DNA from: Verrucomicrobiota bacterium
Lineage (GTDB): Bacteria; Verrucomicrobiota; Verrucomicrobiia; Opitutales; Opitutaceae
NCBI GenBank assembly: GCA_018239675.1
Contig: JAFEGX010000147.1
Location: 1 to 39,753, forward strand
DNA: 39,753 nucleotides
Direction of reading: 5' to 3'
Positions within the stretch are counted from its first letter, which is position 1. Each line of letters starts with the position of its first letter. The position numbers were made by a program, and so were the translations under genes. Positions 6,807-14,619 of this stretch are shown piece after piece. The notes under the pieces are model-generated. The model saw only the letters and a list, made by a program, of their open reading frames with translations. It had not been told where the DNA came from and searched no databases.

Positions 6807-7730
6807 ATGAACTCCCGCCGCGAATTCCTCAAGGCCGGCCTCGCGCTCGGGGCCGCGCTCTCCCTCCCGCGCTGGACCCGACTCGCCGGCGCCGAGCCCG
6901 GCCCGGCCGGCCCCGCCGCCCGTCCCGTCCTGGTCGCCGTCCGCGATGGCACCCGCGCCGCCATGCTCGACCGTGCACTGGCCGAACTGGGCGGCATCGG
7001 GCTCTTTGTTCGGCCGGGCCAGACGGTGTGCGTGAAACCCAACATCGGCTGGGACGCCCCGCCCGAGCGCGGCGCCAACACCCATCCCGAACTGGTCGGT
7101 CACCTCGTGCGTCGCTGCCTCGAGGCCGGCGCCAAGTCCGTGAGCGTCTTCGACAACACCTGCGACCAGTGGCAGCTGACCTACGACCACAGCGGCATCG
7201 CCGCCGCGGCCCGCGAGGCCGGGGCGCATGTCGTCAGCGGCAAGGACGAGACGCTGTACCGCGAGGTTGAGCTGCCCGGCGGCCGCAGCCTCCGCCGCGC
7301 CTTCGTCCACTCGCTCGTGCTCGACAGCGACGTGCTGTTCAACGTCCCGGTGCTCAAGCACCACAGCGGCGCGGGCATGACGGCCGCGATGAAGAACCTC
7401 ATGGGCGCGGTGCTTGACCGGCGCTTCTACCACCAGAACGACCTGCAGCAGTCCATCGCCGACTTCCTCACCCTCCGCCGCCCGACCCTTAACATCCTCG
7501 ACGCCTACCACCCGATGGTCCGCAACGGCCCGCGGGGCAAGACGACCGCCGACCTGGTCGAGATGCGGACCCTGATGGCCTGCACCGATCCGGTCGCCCT
7601 CGACGCGGCCGCCGCCAAGATGCTGGGGCTCGACCCGGAGAAGATCGGCCACATCCGGATCGGCGCGGAGATGAAGCTCGGGACGATGGACCTGACGCAG
7701 GTCGACATCCGCCGCCTCAGCCTCGCGTGA
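6807..7730 (+). CDS. Tat-exported DUF362 domain protein
   Basis: A 307-residue protein beginning with a twin-arginine signal (SRREFLKAG, then a hydrophobic stretch and a cleavage-like LAGA at about 26-29), so it is probably exported folded. The rest matches the DUF362 family: VCVKPNIGWD, the NTHPELVGHLV segment, FNVPVLKHHSGAGMTAAMKNLMG, and a C-terminal DPVALDAAAAKMLG. DUF362 proteins often sit beside or carry ferredoxin domains, and their exact reaction is unknown. The frame extends upstream to 6489, but the ATG at 6807 is chosen because the Tat signal starts there. The polyferredoxin gene follows after 4 bases, which makes a tight operon and suggests the two act together in an electron-transfer or metal-centre process outside the cytoplasm. 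Confidence 0.88.
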   Translation: MNSRREFLKAGLALGAALSLPRWTRLAGAEPGPAGPAARPVLVAVRDGTRAAMLDRALAELGGIGLFVRPGQTVCVKPNIGWDAPPERGANTHPELVGHLVRRCLEAGAKSVSVFDNTCDQWQLTYDHSGIAAAAREAGAHVVSGKDETLYREVELPGGRSLRRAFVHSLVLDSDVLFNVPVLKHHSGAGMTAAMKNLMGAVLDRRFYHQNDLQQSIADFLTLRRPTLNILDAYHPMVRNGPRGKTTADLVEMRTLMACTDPVALDAAAAKMLGLDPEKIGHIRIGAEMKLGTMDLTQVDIRRLSLA

Positions 7731-7734
7731 CGCG

Positions 7735-9291
7735 ATGCGCGCACCTGGCCTGAAGCTCGTGCGGGCCGCCGCCGCCGCGCTGGTGTTCGGCGCGCTCCTG
7801 CTCGCCCTGCTGGATTTCCGCGGCGCGGTGCCGCCGGAGCTGGGCCGGGGCGTGGCGGCGGTGCAGGTGGTGCCATCGTGGCTGGCCGTGGCGTCCGGCA
7901 CCTCGCTGGCGGTCGGCGGCGCGCTCGTGCTGCTTTTCACGCTGCTCGCCGGCCGGGTGTACTGCGCTGCCATCTGCCCGCTTGGCATCTGGCAGGACCT
8001 GGTCGCGCACCTCGCCGAGCGCCTCGGACCGCGGCGGAACCGCTACCCGACCCGCCCGGCGCGGAACGGCCTGCGGCAAATTTTCCTTTGGGCCACCGTG
8101 GCCAGCCTACTGGCGGGAGGCGCGGGCCTGGTGCTGGCCCTCGTCGACCCCTACAGCCAGTTTGCCCGCGCCGCCGCCGCGCTCATCCGACCGCTGGTGG
8201 TGGCGGCCAACAACGCCCTGGTCTTGGCGCTGCGGCCGTTCGGGGTGGAGTCTCTCTATCGCGTGGCTCTCGGATGGGCGCCGGTGGGTGTCCTGATGAT
8301 CGCGGCGATCGGGCCGCTGGTCGTGACCGGCCTGGCGATCTGGAGGGGCCGAATCTACTGCAACACCTTTTGCCCGGTGGGGACGGTTCTGGGCGTGCTC
8401 GCCTCACGCAGCGCGCTGCGGCTGAAGCTGGATCCCGCCGCCTGCCGGAAATGCGGCGACTGCCTGCGGGCCTGCCGCGCGCAATGCATCGACGTCCGGG
8501 CGGGAACCATCGACGCCTCGCGCTGTGTGGCGTGCTACAACTGTCTGAGCGTCTGCGCGGAGGGCGGGATCCGTCACCAGTGGACCTGGCGCCGCCGTCC
8601 TACGCTCCCCGCGAAGGCCCCCGGGCCGGACCCGGGTCGCCGGGCCTTTGTGGCAATCGCGGCGGCCGCCGTCGCGACCCTGCCCGCGCAGGAGCTCGAG
8701 CTGAAGCCACCGGCCAAGGCCACCTCGCCGGCCGGGGGGCCGATCTGCCCGCCGGGCGCTGATTCGGTGGAGCGTTTTCTCGCGCATTGCACGGCCTGCC
8801 AGTTGTGCGTGAGCGCGTGCCCGACCCATGTGCTGGCGCCGGCGTGGTGGGAGTACGGCGCGGCCGGTGTGCTCAAGCCGCGCCTCGATTACGCGGCGGC
8901 GTTCTGCAACTACGACTGCCACCGCTGCGCCGAGGCCTGTCCCGACGGCGCCATCCGGCGACTGGCACTGGCGGACAAGCAGGTGACGCGCATCGGCGCG
9001 GCGCAGCTCGACGTCGAGGCCTGCATCGTCAAGACGAAGGGCACGGACTGCGCGGCCTGCTCGGAGCACTGCCCGACCAAGGCCGTCGACACGGTGCCGT
9101 ACGGCGACAACCTGCGGCTGCCGCAGGTGAACCCGGACCTCTGCATCGGCTGCGGCGCGTGCGAGTTCGCGTGTCCCGCCAAGCCGCGGAAGGCCATCGT
9201 GGTCGCAGCGCGCCCCCGGCACGAGCGCGCGCAGCGCCGGGTCGAACCGAAGGCGGCGGATCCGCGCCATGGCAACCCGTTTCCCTTCTAG
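7735..9291 (+). CDS. Membrane polyferredoxin (NapH/MauN plus NapG-like 4Fe-4S protein)
   Basis: A 518-residue iron-sulfur membrane protein. The first half has about four to five hydrophobic segments and two NapH-type CxxxCP motifs, YCAAICPLGIW near residue 77 and YCNTFCPVG. Several 4Fe-4S clusters follow: CRKCGDCLRAC, CVACYNCLSVC, a second block starting CTACQLCVSACP, then CNYDCHRCAEACP, DCAACSEHCP and CIGCGACEFACPAKP. A hydrophobic Ala-rich segment at about residue 300 separates the two halves, so it looks like a NapH-type unit fused to a NapG/MauM-like ferredoxin. It probably carries electrons from the quinone pool to a periplasmic acceptor. The upstream partner is the exported DUF362 protein, 4 bases away. 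The electron acceptor is unknown. Confidence 0.88.
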   Translation: MRAPGLKLVRAAAAALVFGALLLALLDFRGAVPPELGRGVAAVQVVPSWLAVASGTSLAVGGALVLLFTLLAGRVYCAAICPLGIWQDLVAHLAERLGPRRNRYPTRPARNGLRQIFLWATVASLLAGGAGLVLALVDPYSQFARAAAALIRPLVVAANNALVLALRPFGVESLYRVALGWAPVGVLMIAAIGPLVVTGLAIWRGRIYCNTFCPVGTVLGVLASRSALRLKLDPAACRKCGDCLRACRAQCIDVRAGTIDASRCVACYNCLSVCAEGGIRHQWTWRRRPTLPAKAPGPDPGRRAFVAIAAAAVATLPAQELELKPPAKATSPAGGPICPPGADSVERFLAHCTACQLCVSACPTHVLAPAWWEYGAAGVLKPRLDYAAAFCNYDCHRCAEACPDGAIRRLALADKQVTRIGAAQLDVEACIVKTKGTDCAACSEHCPTKAVDTVPYGDNLRLPQVNPDLCIGCGACEFACPAKPRKAIVVAARPRHERAQRRVEPKAADPRHGNPFPF

Positions 9292-9391
9292 CCGGACCGC
9301 CGCGGCCGCTGCCGCAGCCGTTGGTCGCGGGTTTCGGACCGTTCGGCGGACGCGGCTTGCGTCGCGGGCGCGGCGGCCCAACTTCCGCGCC

Positions 9392-11209
9392 ATGCAACGA
9401 ATCCTCTTCCTGGCGGCGACCGTGCTGGCCGGCGGCCTGATGGCCGCCCCGGGCTCCGCCTTCACCGCCGAGCAGGTGGCCGCCGAGTCGGCCAAGGCCA
9501 ACGCCTTTTTTGACCGCGTCTTCGACGAGGCGACGGCCCGCAGCCCGATGACCGAGGCCCAGCTCGGCATCCGGAAGGACATGGACAAGTGGGACGACCT
9601 CTCCGACGAGCGCGCGCTGGAGGACTTCCTGATCCTGGTCCGGCATTACGGCGAGCTGAGGCAGACGATCCGCTACGAGGCGCTCGATGAGCCGACCCGG
9701 CTGAGCTACCGCATGTGGGTTGAGCAGGCCGAGCACCAGATCGAGGGGTGGCGGTGGCGGCATCACGGCTACGTGTTCACCACGATGTTCGGAATGCACA
9801 CCGATGCGCCGAGCTTCCTCATCAACTACCACCCGATCGCGAGCGTCGCCGACGCGCGGGCCTACCTCGCGCGCCTGCGCGGTCTCGGGCCGCTGCTGGA
9901 CCAGCAGGTGCAGGCCGCGCGCGACCGGGCGGCCGAAGGCGTGCGTCCGCCCCGCTTCGAGTTCGCGCTGCTCGAGTCGTCGGTGAAGGAGCTCCTGACC
10001 GGGCAGCCCTACGACGCCGGCCCGGCGAAGAACGCGCTCTACGAGGACTTCGTGAACAAGGTCGCGGCGCTGCAGGGCCTCGACGCGGCAACCCGCGCCG
10101 CCCTCGAGACCGAGGCTCGCGCGGCGCTGCGGGAGGTCGTGCGGCCCGCCTACGAGCGGATGCTGGCGTTCTTTGCCGCGGAGGAGAAGGTTGCGACCGA
10201 CGACGATGGCGTCTGGAAGCTGCCGGACGGCGACGAGTACTACGCGTACTGCCTGCGCGAATATACGACGACCCACCTTTCCGCCGAGGCCGTCCACCAG
10301 CTCGGTCTCCGCGAGGTGGCGCGCATTCACCGCGAGATGCACGCCATCATGGACCGCGTCGGCTTCCACGGCGACCTGGCGGCGTTCTTCAAGTACCTCA
10401 AGGAGGACCCGAAATTCTACTATCCGACGACGCCCGACGGCAAGGCGGCCTACCTGAAGCGCGCAACCGAGATCATCGACGCGGTGCGCGCCCGGCTGGA
10501 CGAGTTCTGCATCACGAAGCCAAAGGCGCCCCTGATCGTGAAGATGGTCGAGCCGTACCGCGAGAAAGGCGAGGCGGCGGCGTTCCTCGACCCCGCCACG
10601 CCGGACGGCTCGAAGCCGGGAATCTATTACATCAACACCGGCGACATGACCGGCCTCCCGATCTTCGAGATGGAGACGCTGGCGCACCACGAGGCGCTGC
10701 CCGGCCATCACCTGCAGATCGCGATCTCGTATGAGCAGCACGGGTTGCCGAAATTCCGGCGCTTCGGCGGCAACAGCGCCTTTGAGGAAGGATGGGCGCT
10801 CTACAGCGAGTATTTCCCGAAAGAGTTCGGGTTCTACTCCGATCCGTACCAGGACTTTGGCCGCCTCTATGACGAGCTGCTCCGGGCTGTCCGCCTGGTG
10901 GTCGACACGGGGCTCCATGCGAAGCACTGGACGCGGGCGCAGGTCATGGACTATTTCCGGCAGAACACGCCGGAGTCAGAGCGCGACCTCCTCGCGGAGA
11001 CCAACCGTTACGTCGTTTGGCCCGGACAAGCCTGCTCCTACAAGGTCGGCATGCTGAAGATCCTCGAGCTGCGCGAGCGCGCGAAGCGGCAACTCGGCCC
11101 GGCGTTCAGCCTGCGCGAGTTCCACGACGTGGTGCTGCGCAACGGCGCGGTCCCGATGGACATCCTTGAGCAGATCGTGGACGCGTGGATCGCGGAGAAA
11201 CGCCGCTAG
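9392..11209 (+). CDS. DUF885 family protein, putative secreted metallopeptidase
   Basis: A 605-residue protein with a clear signal peptide (MQRILFLAATVLAGGLMAAPGSA). The diagnostic DUF885 motif HHEALPGHHLQ lies at 432-442, with the zinc-like HExxxGH at H433, E434 and H439, followed by the conserved EEGWALYSEYFPKE. Families with this arrangement resemble M3-like zinc peptidases, but few members have been tested, so the substrate is unknown. The frame is open back to 9269 and would overlap the preceding gene. I chose the ATG at 9392 because the signal peptide starts exactly there. It is separated from the polyferredoxin by 100 bp and convergent with the next gene. Confidence 0.9.
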   Translation: MQRILFLAATVLAGGLMAAPGSAFTAEQVAAESAKANAFFDRVFDEATARSPMTEAQLGIRKDMDKWDDLSDERALEDFLILVRHYGELRQTIRYEALDEPTRLSYRMWVEQAEHQIEGWRWRHHGYVFTTMFGMHTDAPSFLINYHPIASVADARAYLARLRGLGPLLDQQVQAARDRAAEGVRPPRFEFALLESSVKELLTGQPYDAGPAKNALYEDFVNKVAALQGLDAATRAALETEARAALREVVRPAYERMLAFFAAEEKVATDDDGVWKLPDGDEYYAYCLREYTTTHLSAEAVHQLGLREVARIHREMHAIMDRVGFHGDLAAFFKYLKEDPKFYYPTTPDGKAAYLKRATEIIDAVRARLDEFCITKPKAPLIVKMVEPYREKGEAAAFLDPATPDGSKPGIYYINTGDMTGLPIFEMETLAHHEALPGHHLQIAISYEQHGLPKFRRFGGNSAFEEGWALYSEYFPKEFGFYSDPYQDFGRLYDELLRAVRLVVDTGLHAKHWTRAQVMDYFRQNTPESERDLLAETNRYVVWPGQACSYKVGMLKILELRERAKRQLGPAFSLREFHDVVLRNGAVPMDILEQIVDAWIAEKRR

Positions 11210-11237
11210 ATCGCTCTGGAGGTCGGGGCGGTATTCA

Positions 11238-11302
11238 CCACCAAGAACACGAAGAACGCGAAGCCATGAGAGTGGGCTTCGTGCGCTTCGTCGTCTTGGC
11301 GG
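11238..11302. terminator. Imperfect inverted repeat between convergent genes
   Basis: Arms of 28 bases (11238-11265 and 11275-11302) pair with about six mismatches around a 9-base loop. The arms are built from CCAAGAAC, ACGAAG and GCGAAGCC and their complements. Lying between two converging genes, it could act as a two-way terminator. The sequence also resembles the CACGAAG-type dispersed repeats common in this phylum. Confidence 0.5.
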
Positions 11303-11333
11303 CCAATCCGGAGTGAAGGTGGTGGCGGCCGGG

Positions 11334-13445
11334 CTAGGCGGTCTCGAGCACGAGCACCCAGTCGTGGGCGTGGCCGGGAGGCGGCGCGACGTCGATCCGG
11401 CCCTCGGCGTCGGAGCGCAGGCGCTTGGGCTGGCTCTTTTTTCCGGTCACCGGATCGAAATACGTGGCGCGATGCGTCGTGCGCGGCGGCAGGGCGACGA
11501 TCCTCACGGGCTCGTGGTAAGGAACGTAGGTCACCCGGACCTCGCCCGGGATGCCCGCGGACTGCGGGCCGTGCAGGCTGAGGTCGGGGGTCGTGATCGG
11601 GCCCCAGGGGGCGTCGCCGAGTTCGCCCAGCACCTGCGGCGCGGGCCAGGCCGAGTCGTCGTAGGTGCGGGACTCGGCGCCGCCGAGCTTGCGGTCGTAG
11701 GCCTTCCAGTCGCCGTCCGTCACGATCCGCAGCAGGCCGCCGTCGGCGAACCGGATCTCGAGGCAGGCGAGGAAGCCGGGGGCGTCGCCCGTGGCCGGAC
11801 GGTGCTCGCACCACGCCGTCAGCACATTGCGGCCGGGGCGCAGGAGCGCGGCGCGGTCGTTGAACTGGAAACCGGTGCGCCACTCGTACCCGCCGCCGGC
11901 GGGCGCACCGTTGAGCTGGGACTCGCAATGCCCGCTCGCCCCGACCAGCCGGAGGCGCGCCGCGGCGATCGGGCGCTTGGCGGGCAGGTCGAACGTGCGG
12001 CGGAAAAAGGCGCGGCGGTTCGGCGCGTCCTTCGCCGGCACCTCGCGGTTGGGCCAGATCCAGCGCGCGTCGTCGAGGCGCAGCCACACGTCGCCGGTGT
12101 ACGCGGCCCATTCCGGATGGGGCGTGAAGCGGGTCCACGGCAGACCCAGGAGCAGGCGCTTGCCGTGGGCGCACTCGGCGGAGCCGGGGTAGTGCATCGC
12201 CTCCTGCCACGGCGTGTTGCCGTAGTTGCCCCCGTGCGGCGACGCGCCGTGCGGGATGCCGGGCTGGTTGGCCTGCCAGATGCCGTTGCCGCCGTAGGTA
12301 TGGCCCATCGCGCCGTTGAGCACGGCCGACCAGAACGCGCGGCGCGGCCACGGCGACGTGATCGTGCCCAGCAGCATCTCGTAGCACGGCTCGCCGTTCA
12401 GCACCGGCATGCGCGGGGTCGCGGCGTAGGACTCGCGCACGGCCTTGACGGCGAGCGAGACCGACTCGTTCTGCGCGTGCACCACCTGCAGCATGTCGAA
12501 GTCGAGCAGCGTCTCGTCCTCGGTCGCGTGGCGCGCGGTGAAGCGCTTGATCGCGGTCGGGTGGATGGTGATGGGACGGTGGAACGGGTCGGTCTCCCGG
12601 ACGTAGCGCATGAGCCGGGTCCAGCCCTTGACCATCCCGCGGTCGTCCTCGGGGAAGTTCTTCGCGAGGTACCATGGCAGGTTCGCCTCGCCCGCGATGC
12701 ACCAGAACATCGGCCACGCGCCGTAGCGCGCGATGAGGTAGCGCCAGTGGGCCTTCAGCTGGTCCTCGGACATCCACGAGATGAAGTAACCCCATGCGCC
12801 GACGAGGCACGGCATGATGCCCTCGGCGACGAGATGCCCGAGCTTGCGGTCGGCGGCGTCGAAATACTCGGGTCGGATGTGCGCATAACCCTCCTCCCAC
12901 GGGAAGCCCGCCTCGTTGGCGCCGCGCGGGTCGAAGGCATGCATGTCGGGGTACAGCCCCGCGACGATCTGCACCACGTTGAAACCCTTCTGCTTCCGGT
13001 TGGCGGCGAGCTGCTTGAAGCCGGACGGCCAGCGCAGCCGGTGGCAGAGGCCCATCCACCAGGTGTCGGCGAGCCAGAAGAACGGCGTGCCGTCGACGTG
13101 CTCGAAGTGCCGGCGGTTGGCCGCGACCCGCACGGGGCCGTGGCGGTAGAGCGGATTGGTGCCCTCGTAGGGCCGAATCTCGACCGCGCCCGTGACCCCG
13201 TGCAGCCCGGCGTCGGTCGCCGGCGCGCCCTCGGTGCGGAACGCGTGCCGGCCGACGAGCGGCGAGGCATAGCGCACTTTCCACGTGTGGCCGCCGGCCC
13301 AGAAGGCCGGAACCCGGAGGCTTGCGCCGTCCGGATCGGTGAACACGACGTCGAGCACGACGGTGTTGAACGGATCGGCGTAGCGCTGCTGCGCCTGGAA
13401 TGACAACTCGCACGGCACATTGGCCGCGGTACGGGGAGTTTTCAT
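11334..13445 (-). CDS. DUF5060/DUF4038 glycoside hydrolase (GH140-like)
   Basis: A 703-residue predicted carbohydrate-active enzyme. Residues about 1-95 look like a DUF5060 beta-sandwich (VFTDPDGASLRVPAFWAGG..TWKVRYASPLVGRH). Residues about 110-480 form a DUF4038 TIM barrel (FFWLADTWWMGLCHRLRW, GFNVVQIVAGLYPD, FWCIAGEANLPWY, MPVLNGEPCYE, GHTYGGNGIWQ). The E of GEAN and the E of NGEP are plausible catalytic acid/base and nucleophile. A jelly-roll insert with QLNGAPAGGGYEW and a C-terminal beta domain follow. Related enzymes act on plant polysaccharides (apiosidase in GH140); the substrate here is not determined. No signal peptide is visible, so it may act on imported oligosaccharides. Confidence 0.82.
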   Translation of the reverse strand: MKTPRTAANVPCELSFQAQQRYADPFNTVVLDVVFTDPDGASLRVPAFWAGGHTWKVRYASPLVGRHAFRTEGAPATDAGLHGVTGAVEIRPYEGTNPLYRHGPVRVAANRRHFEHVDGTPFFWLADTWWMGLCHRLRWPSGFKQLAANRKQKGFNVVQIVAGLYPDMHAFDPRGANEAGFPWEEGYAHIRPEYFDAADRKLGHLVAEGIMPCLVGAWGYFISWMSEDQLKAHWRYLIARYGAWPMFWCIAGEANLPWYLAKNFPEDDRGMVKGWTRLMRYVRETDPFHRPITIHPTAIKRFTARHATEDETLLDFDMLQVVHAQNESVSLAVKAVRESYAATPRMPVLNGEPCYEMLLGTITSPWPRRAFWSAVLNGAMGHTYGGNGIWQANQPGIPHGASPHGGNYGNTPWQEAMHYPGSAECAHGKRLLLGLPWTRFTPHPEWAAYTGDVWLRLDDARWIWPNREVPAKDAPNRRAFFRRTFDLPAKRPIAAARLRLVGASGHCESQLNGAPAGGGYEWRTGFQFNDRAALLRPGRNVLTAWCEHRPATGDAPGFLACLEIRFADGGLLRIVTDGDWKAYDRKLGGAESRTYDDSAWPAPQVLGELGDAPWGPITTPDLSLHGPQSAGIPGEVRVTYVPYHEPVRIVALPPRTTHRATYFDPVTGKKSQPKRLRSDAEGRIDVAPPPGHAHDWVLVLETA

Positions 13446-13466
13446 GGGGAACGAAAAGGTCGCGGC

Positions 13467-14006
13467 CTATGAGCCGGCCGCCGCGCCAAGGGACTGGCGG
13501 AGCTTCTTGAGCTTTGGCTTGATCACCGCGGCGCAGTACGCGCGCTCGGGGTGCCGCGCGAAATAGTCCTGGTGGTAGTCCTCCGCCGGCCAGAATTTCG
13601 CCAGCGGCAGGATCCGGGTGGTGATCGGTTTCGCGAGGTCCGCCTGCTCGGTGGCGCGCGAGCGCTCGGCCGCGGCGCGCTGGACCTCGTCCACATGGAA
13701 GATCACCGACCGGTACCGCGTGCCTAGGTCCTCGCCCTGGCCGCCGACCTGGGTCGGGTCGTGCACCTGCCAGAAGAACGCGAGGACCCGCTCGAGCGAA
13801 ACCTTCGCCGGGTCATAGGTGACCTCGACCACCTCCGCGTGGCCGGTGCGATCGGTGTAGACCTGCTCGTAGGTGGGATGGTCGACGCTGCCGCCCGCGT
13901 AGCCGCAGGTCACGCCCGTCACTCCCGGCAGGAGGCTGAACGCGGCGTCGAGACACCAGAAACAGCCGCCGCCGAGGACGAGCGGGGCGGGGGAGGAGGC
14001 GGGCAT
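13467..14006 (-). CDS. msrA: Peptide methionine-S-sulfoxide reductase (MsrA)
   Basis: Repairs the S form of methionine sulfoxide in proteins and free methionine. The 179-residue protein has the catalytic GCFWC motif with the reactive Cys at residue 15, then the MsrA blocks GVTGVTCGYAGG, HAEVVEVTYDP, FFWQVHDPTQ and YHQDYFARHP. The ATG at 14006 is preferred over an in-frame TTG at 14018 because it gives the usual spacing to GCFWC and lies after a run of heptamer repeats. No signal peptide is seen, so it is cytoplasmic. It lies 36 bases behind the fRMsr gene in the same direction. The pair covers S-sulfoxide in proteins and R-sulfoxide of free methionine, and no MsrB is in view. Confidence 0.96.
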   Translation of the reverse strand: MPASSPAPLVLGGGCFWCLDAAFSLLPGVTGVTCGYAGGSVDHPTYEQVYTDRTGHAEVVEVTYDPAKVSLERVLAFFWQVHDPTQVGGQGEDLGTRYRSVIFHVDEVQRAAAERSRATEQADLAKPITTRILPLAKFWPAEDYHQDYFARHPERAYCAAVIKPKLKKLRQSLGAAAGS

Positions 14007-14010
14007 GGGG

Positions 14011-14037
14011 AGTGACAAGTGACCAGTGACGAGGGAC
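14011..14037. repeat. Tandem heptamer repeats (GTCACTN on the minus strand)
   Basis: About four 7-bp units of GTCACTN (AGTGAC on the plus strand) fill most of the 36-bp gap between the fRMsr and msrA genes. They occupy the msrA ribosome-binding region, where no Shine-Dalgarno site is visible. Confidence 0.6.
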
Positions 14038-14042
14038 GGGAA

Positions 14043-14558
14043 TCAGTGATGGGGCGCGGGAGCGAGGTGGGAGAGATCGGAGGCGCGGAGGAAGAGGGCG
14101 GCGAGGGTCTCGAGCCCGCGGGCGTCGTCGGCGTCGAAACGGTTGGGGCTGGGACTGTCGAGATCGAGGACGCCGATAAGGCGGCCGTCGTGGACGAGCG
14201 GGACGACGACCTCGGAGCGCGACGCTTGGTCGCAGGCGATGTGACCGGGAAACGCGGCGACGTCGGGCACGACCAGGGTTCGCCGGTCCCGGGCGGCGGT
14301 GCCGCACACCCCGCGACCGAGGGCGATGCGCACGCAGGCGACCTTGCCCTGAAACGGCCCGAGCACGAGTTCGCCACCGTCGAAAAAGTAGAACCCGGCC
14401 CAGTTGAGGTCGGGGAGACCCTGGTAAATCAGCGCCGCGGTGTTCGCGGCGTTGGCGAGGCCATGGCGCTCACTGGCCAGCAGGGCGGACAACTGGGCGG
14501 CGAGCTCGCGGTAAAGCTCGGGCTTCGCGGCGCCGGCGGTGGTCTGGACAACGAACAT
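14043..14558 (-). CDS. msrC: Free methionine-(R)-sulfoxide reductase (fRMsr, GAF domain)
   Basis: A 171-residue single GAF-domain protein that reduces free methionine-R-sulfoxide. The three family cysteines are present at C75 (VACVRI), C85 (GVCGTAA) and C109 (HIACDQASRSEVVVP). Their spacing matches the E. coli enzyme (84, 94 and 118), with a constant offset of nine. Other signatures are LNWAGFYFFDGGELVLGPFQGK and the closing GVLDLDSPSPNRFD. It sits directly upstream of msrA in the same direction, so both are probably expressed together as a small oxidative-damage repair operon. Confidence 0.95.
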   Translation of the reverse strand: MFVVQTTAGAAKPELYRELAAQLSALLASERHGLANAANTAALIYQGLPDLNWAGFYFFDGGELVLGPFQGKVACVRIALGRGVCGTAARDRRTLVVPDVAAFPGHIACDQASRSEVVVPLVHDGRLIGVLDLDSPSPNRFDADDARGLETLAALFLRASDLSHLAPAPHH

Positions 14559-14619
14559 GCAGGGGAAAACGTGCCACTGGGCCGGTCCGGCAGGCGAGAA
14601 ATTTCGGACGGCCGGCGCG

